Shown one piece after another: positions 5,712 through 6,062 of a DNA stretch of 6,062 nucleotides. Numbering within the stretch: position 1 is the stretch's first letter; every line of letters begins with the position of its first letter. Where the stretch lies: assembly GCA_025966175.1 (NCBI GenBank), contig JAOPVN010000092.1, positions 1-6,062 on the forward strand. Reading direction: 5' to 3'. The translations under genes were made by a program, and so were the position numbers. The notes beneath the pieces were generated by a model that made no database searches, was not told where the DNA came from, and was given only the letters and a program-made list of their open reading frames with translations. The stretch is from Modestobacter sp. Its GTDB lineage: Bacteria > Actinomycetota > Actinomycetes > Mycobacteriales > Geodermatophilaceae.

Positions 5712-6062
5712 TCAGTTGCGGACCGAGGCCACCAGCGGGCACACGAAGGGGTCGCGCTCGCCCAGGCCCACCCGGTTGAGGTACTGGACGACCATCCGGT
5801 ACGAGCCGGCCAGCGAGGTCTCGGTGTAGCTGATCCCGTGCTTCTCGCAGTGTGCGCGCACCAGCGGCTGGACCTTCTTCAGGTTCGGCCGCGGCATGCT
5901 CGGGAACAGGTGGTGCTCGATCTGGTAGTTGAGCCCGCCCATCATGAAGTCGGTCAGCAGACCGCCGCGGATGTTGCGGGACATCAGCACCTGGCGGCGC
6001 AGGAAGTCGACCTTGGCGTTCTTCGGCACGACCGGCATGCCCTTGTGGTTGGGCGCGAACGA
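5712..6062 (-). CDS. Membrane fatty acid (acyl-CoA) desaturase, C-terminal part (5' end outside window)
   Basis: This is the last 116 residues of a di-iron membrane fatty acid desaturase; the frame is open to the window edge, so the gene begins beyond 6062 and the ATG at 6038 is internal. The third histidine box QIEHHLFP (codons around 5901-5921; the two adjacent His codons are 5913-5915 and 5910-5912) is clear, preceded by NIRGGLLTDFMMGGLNY. Gln in the first box position is typical of front-end-type and actinobacterial acyl-CoA desaturases often labelled linoleoyl-CoA desaturase, such as the mycobacterial DesA3 group. The enzyme would introduce a double bond in a membrane-bound acyl chain, using an electron-transfer partner that is not visible here. 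The C-terminal PNLKKVQPLVRAHCEKHGI and SYRMVVQYLNRVGL segments are typical of the family's cytoplasmic end. Regiospecificity cannot be read from this fragment. It is convergent with the sigma/membrane-protein pair, with the hairpin repeats between. Confidence 0.92.
   Translation of the reverse strand, partial: SFAPNHKGMPVVPKNAKVDFLRRQVLMSRNIRGGLLTDFMMGGLNYQIEHHLFPSMPRPNLKKVQPLVRAHCEKHGISYTETSLAGSYRMVVQYLNRVGLGERDPFVCPLVASVRN

Noticed and set aside
4066..5742. 558-codon open frame on the minus strand, running through the hairpins and tandem repeats
   Set aside because: It has shadow-like composition and crosses terminator hairpins. The plus-strand gene has a membrane segment, start signal and operon context.
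5593..5829. Short + strand open frame containing a repeated peptide (RPRCRGPPRACERWGA-like)
   Set aside because: The peptide repeat merely reflects the 54-base DNA repeat, and the rest is antisense to the desaturase gene.
5712..6038. Complete 108-residue desaturase-like gene starting at ATG 6038
   Set aside because: The frame continues upstream to the window edge with family-like residues (SFAPNHKG), and a lone third histidine box cannot make a desaturase. It is a 5'-truncated view of a longer gene.

Overview
The window is very GC-rich, densely coded DNA, with G or C at most third codon positions and several GTG starts. The gene content (SigE-family sigma factor, RipA-like NlpC/P60 hydrolase, front-end-type desaturase, an actinobacterial-looking stand-alone NAD(P)HX dehydratase) points to a high-GC actinobacterium. 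Geodermatophilaceae (Blastococcus/Geodermatophilus/Modestobacter) is my best guess, but it is an inference from overall appearance. I see no sign of a phage, transposon, CRISPR array or RNA gene; the region looks chromosomal.

Layout from left to right: (1) the 3' end of a secreted coiled-coil plus NlpC/P60 peptidoglycan hydrolase on +, ending at 559. (2) A structured hairpin element at about 564-619, between convergent genes. (3) A YdeI/OmpD-associated family protein on -, 631-1212. (4) A 123-base divergent intergenic region with no convincing promoter. (5) A + strand cluster: a histidine-phosphatase family protein (1336-2082), overlapping by 20 bases a stand-alone NAD(P)H-hydrate dehydratase-like protein (2063-2953), then a gamma-carbonic-anhydrase-like hexapeptide protein (3008-3538). 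(6) An 82-base gap with two overlapping dyads. (7) A SigE-family ECF-type sigma factor (3621-4166) and, one base later, a single-pass membrane protein that is probably its anti-sigma partner or sensor (4168-5535). (8) A strong hairpin and a tandem pair of 54-base structured repeats (5545-5710). (9) The 3' end of a membrane fatty acid desaturase on -, 5712 to beyond the window edge.

The cluster 1336-3538 looks like a housekeeping or metabolite-repair operon: hydrolysis of a phosphate ester, repair of hydrated NAD(P)H, and a CO2/bicarbonate or acyl-transfer-like trimer. The sigma/membrane-protein pair looks like a self-contained envelope signalling unit.

The least ordinary feature is not a gene. 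The hairpin element at 564-619, read on the minus strand, is recognisably the same element as the tandem repeats at 5593-5710 read on the plus strand. The loop and spacers are nearly conserved, while the stems differ in ways that keep base pairing. Both occurrences sit between convergent genes. This suggests a dispersed, covarying terminator or REP-like RNA element family in this genome.
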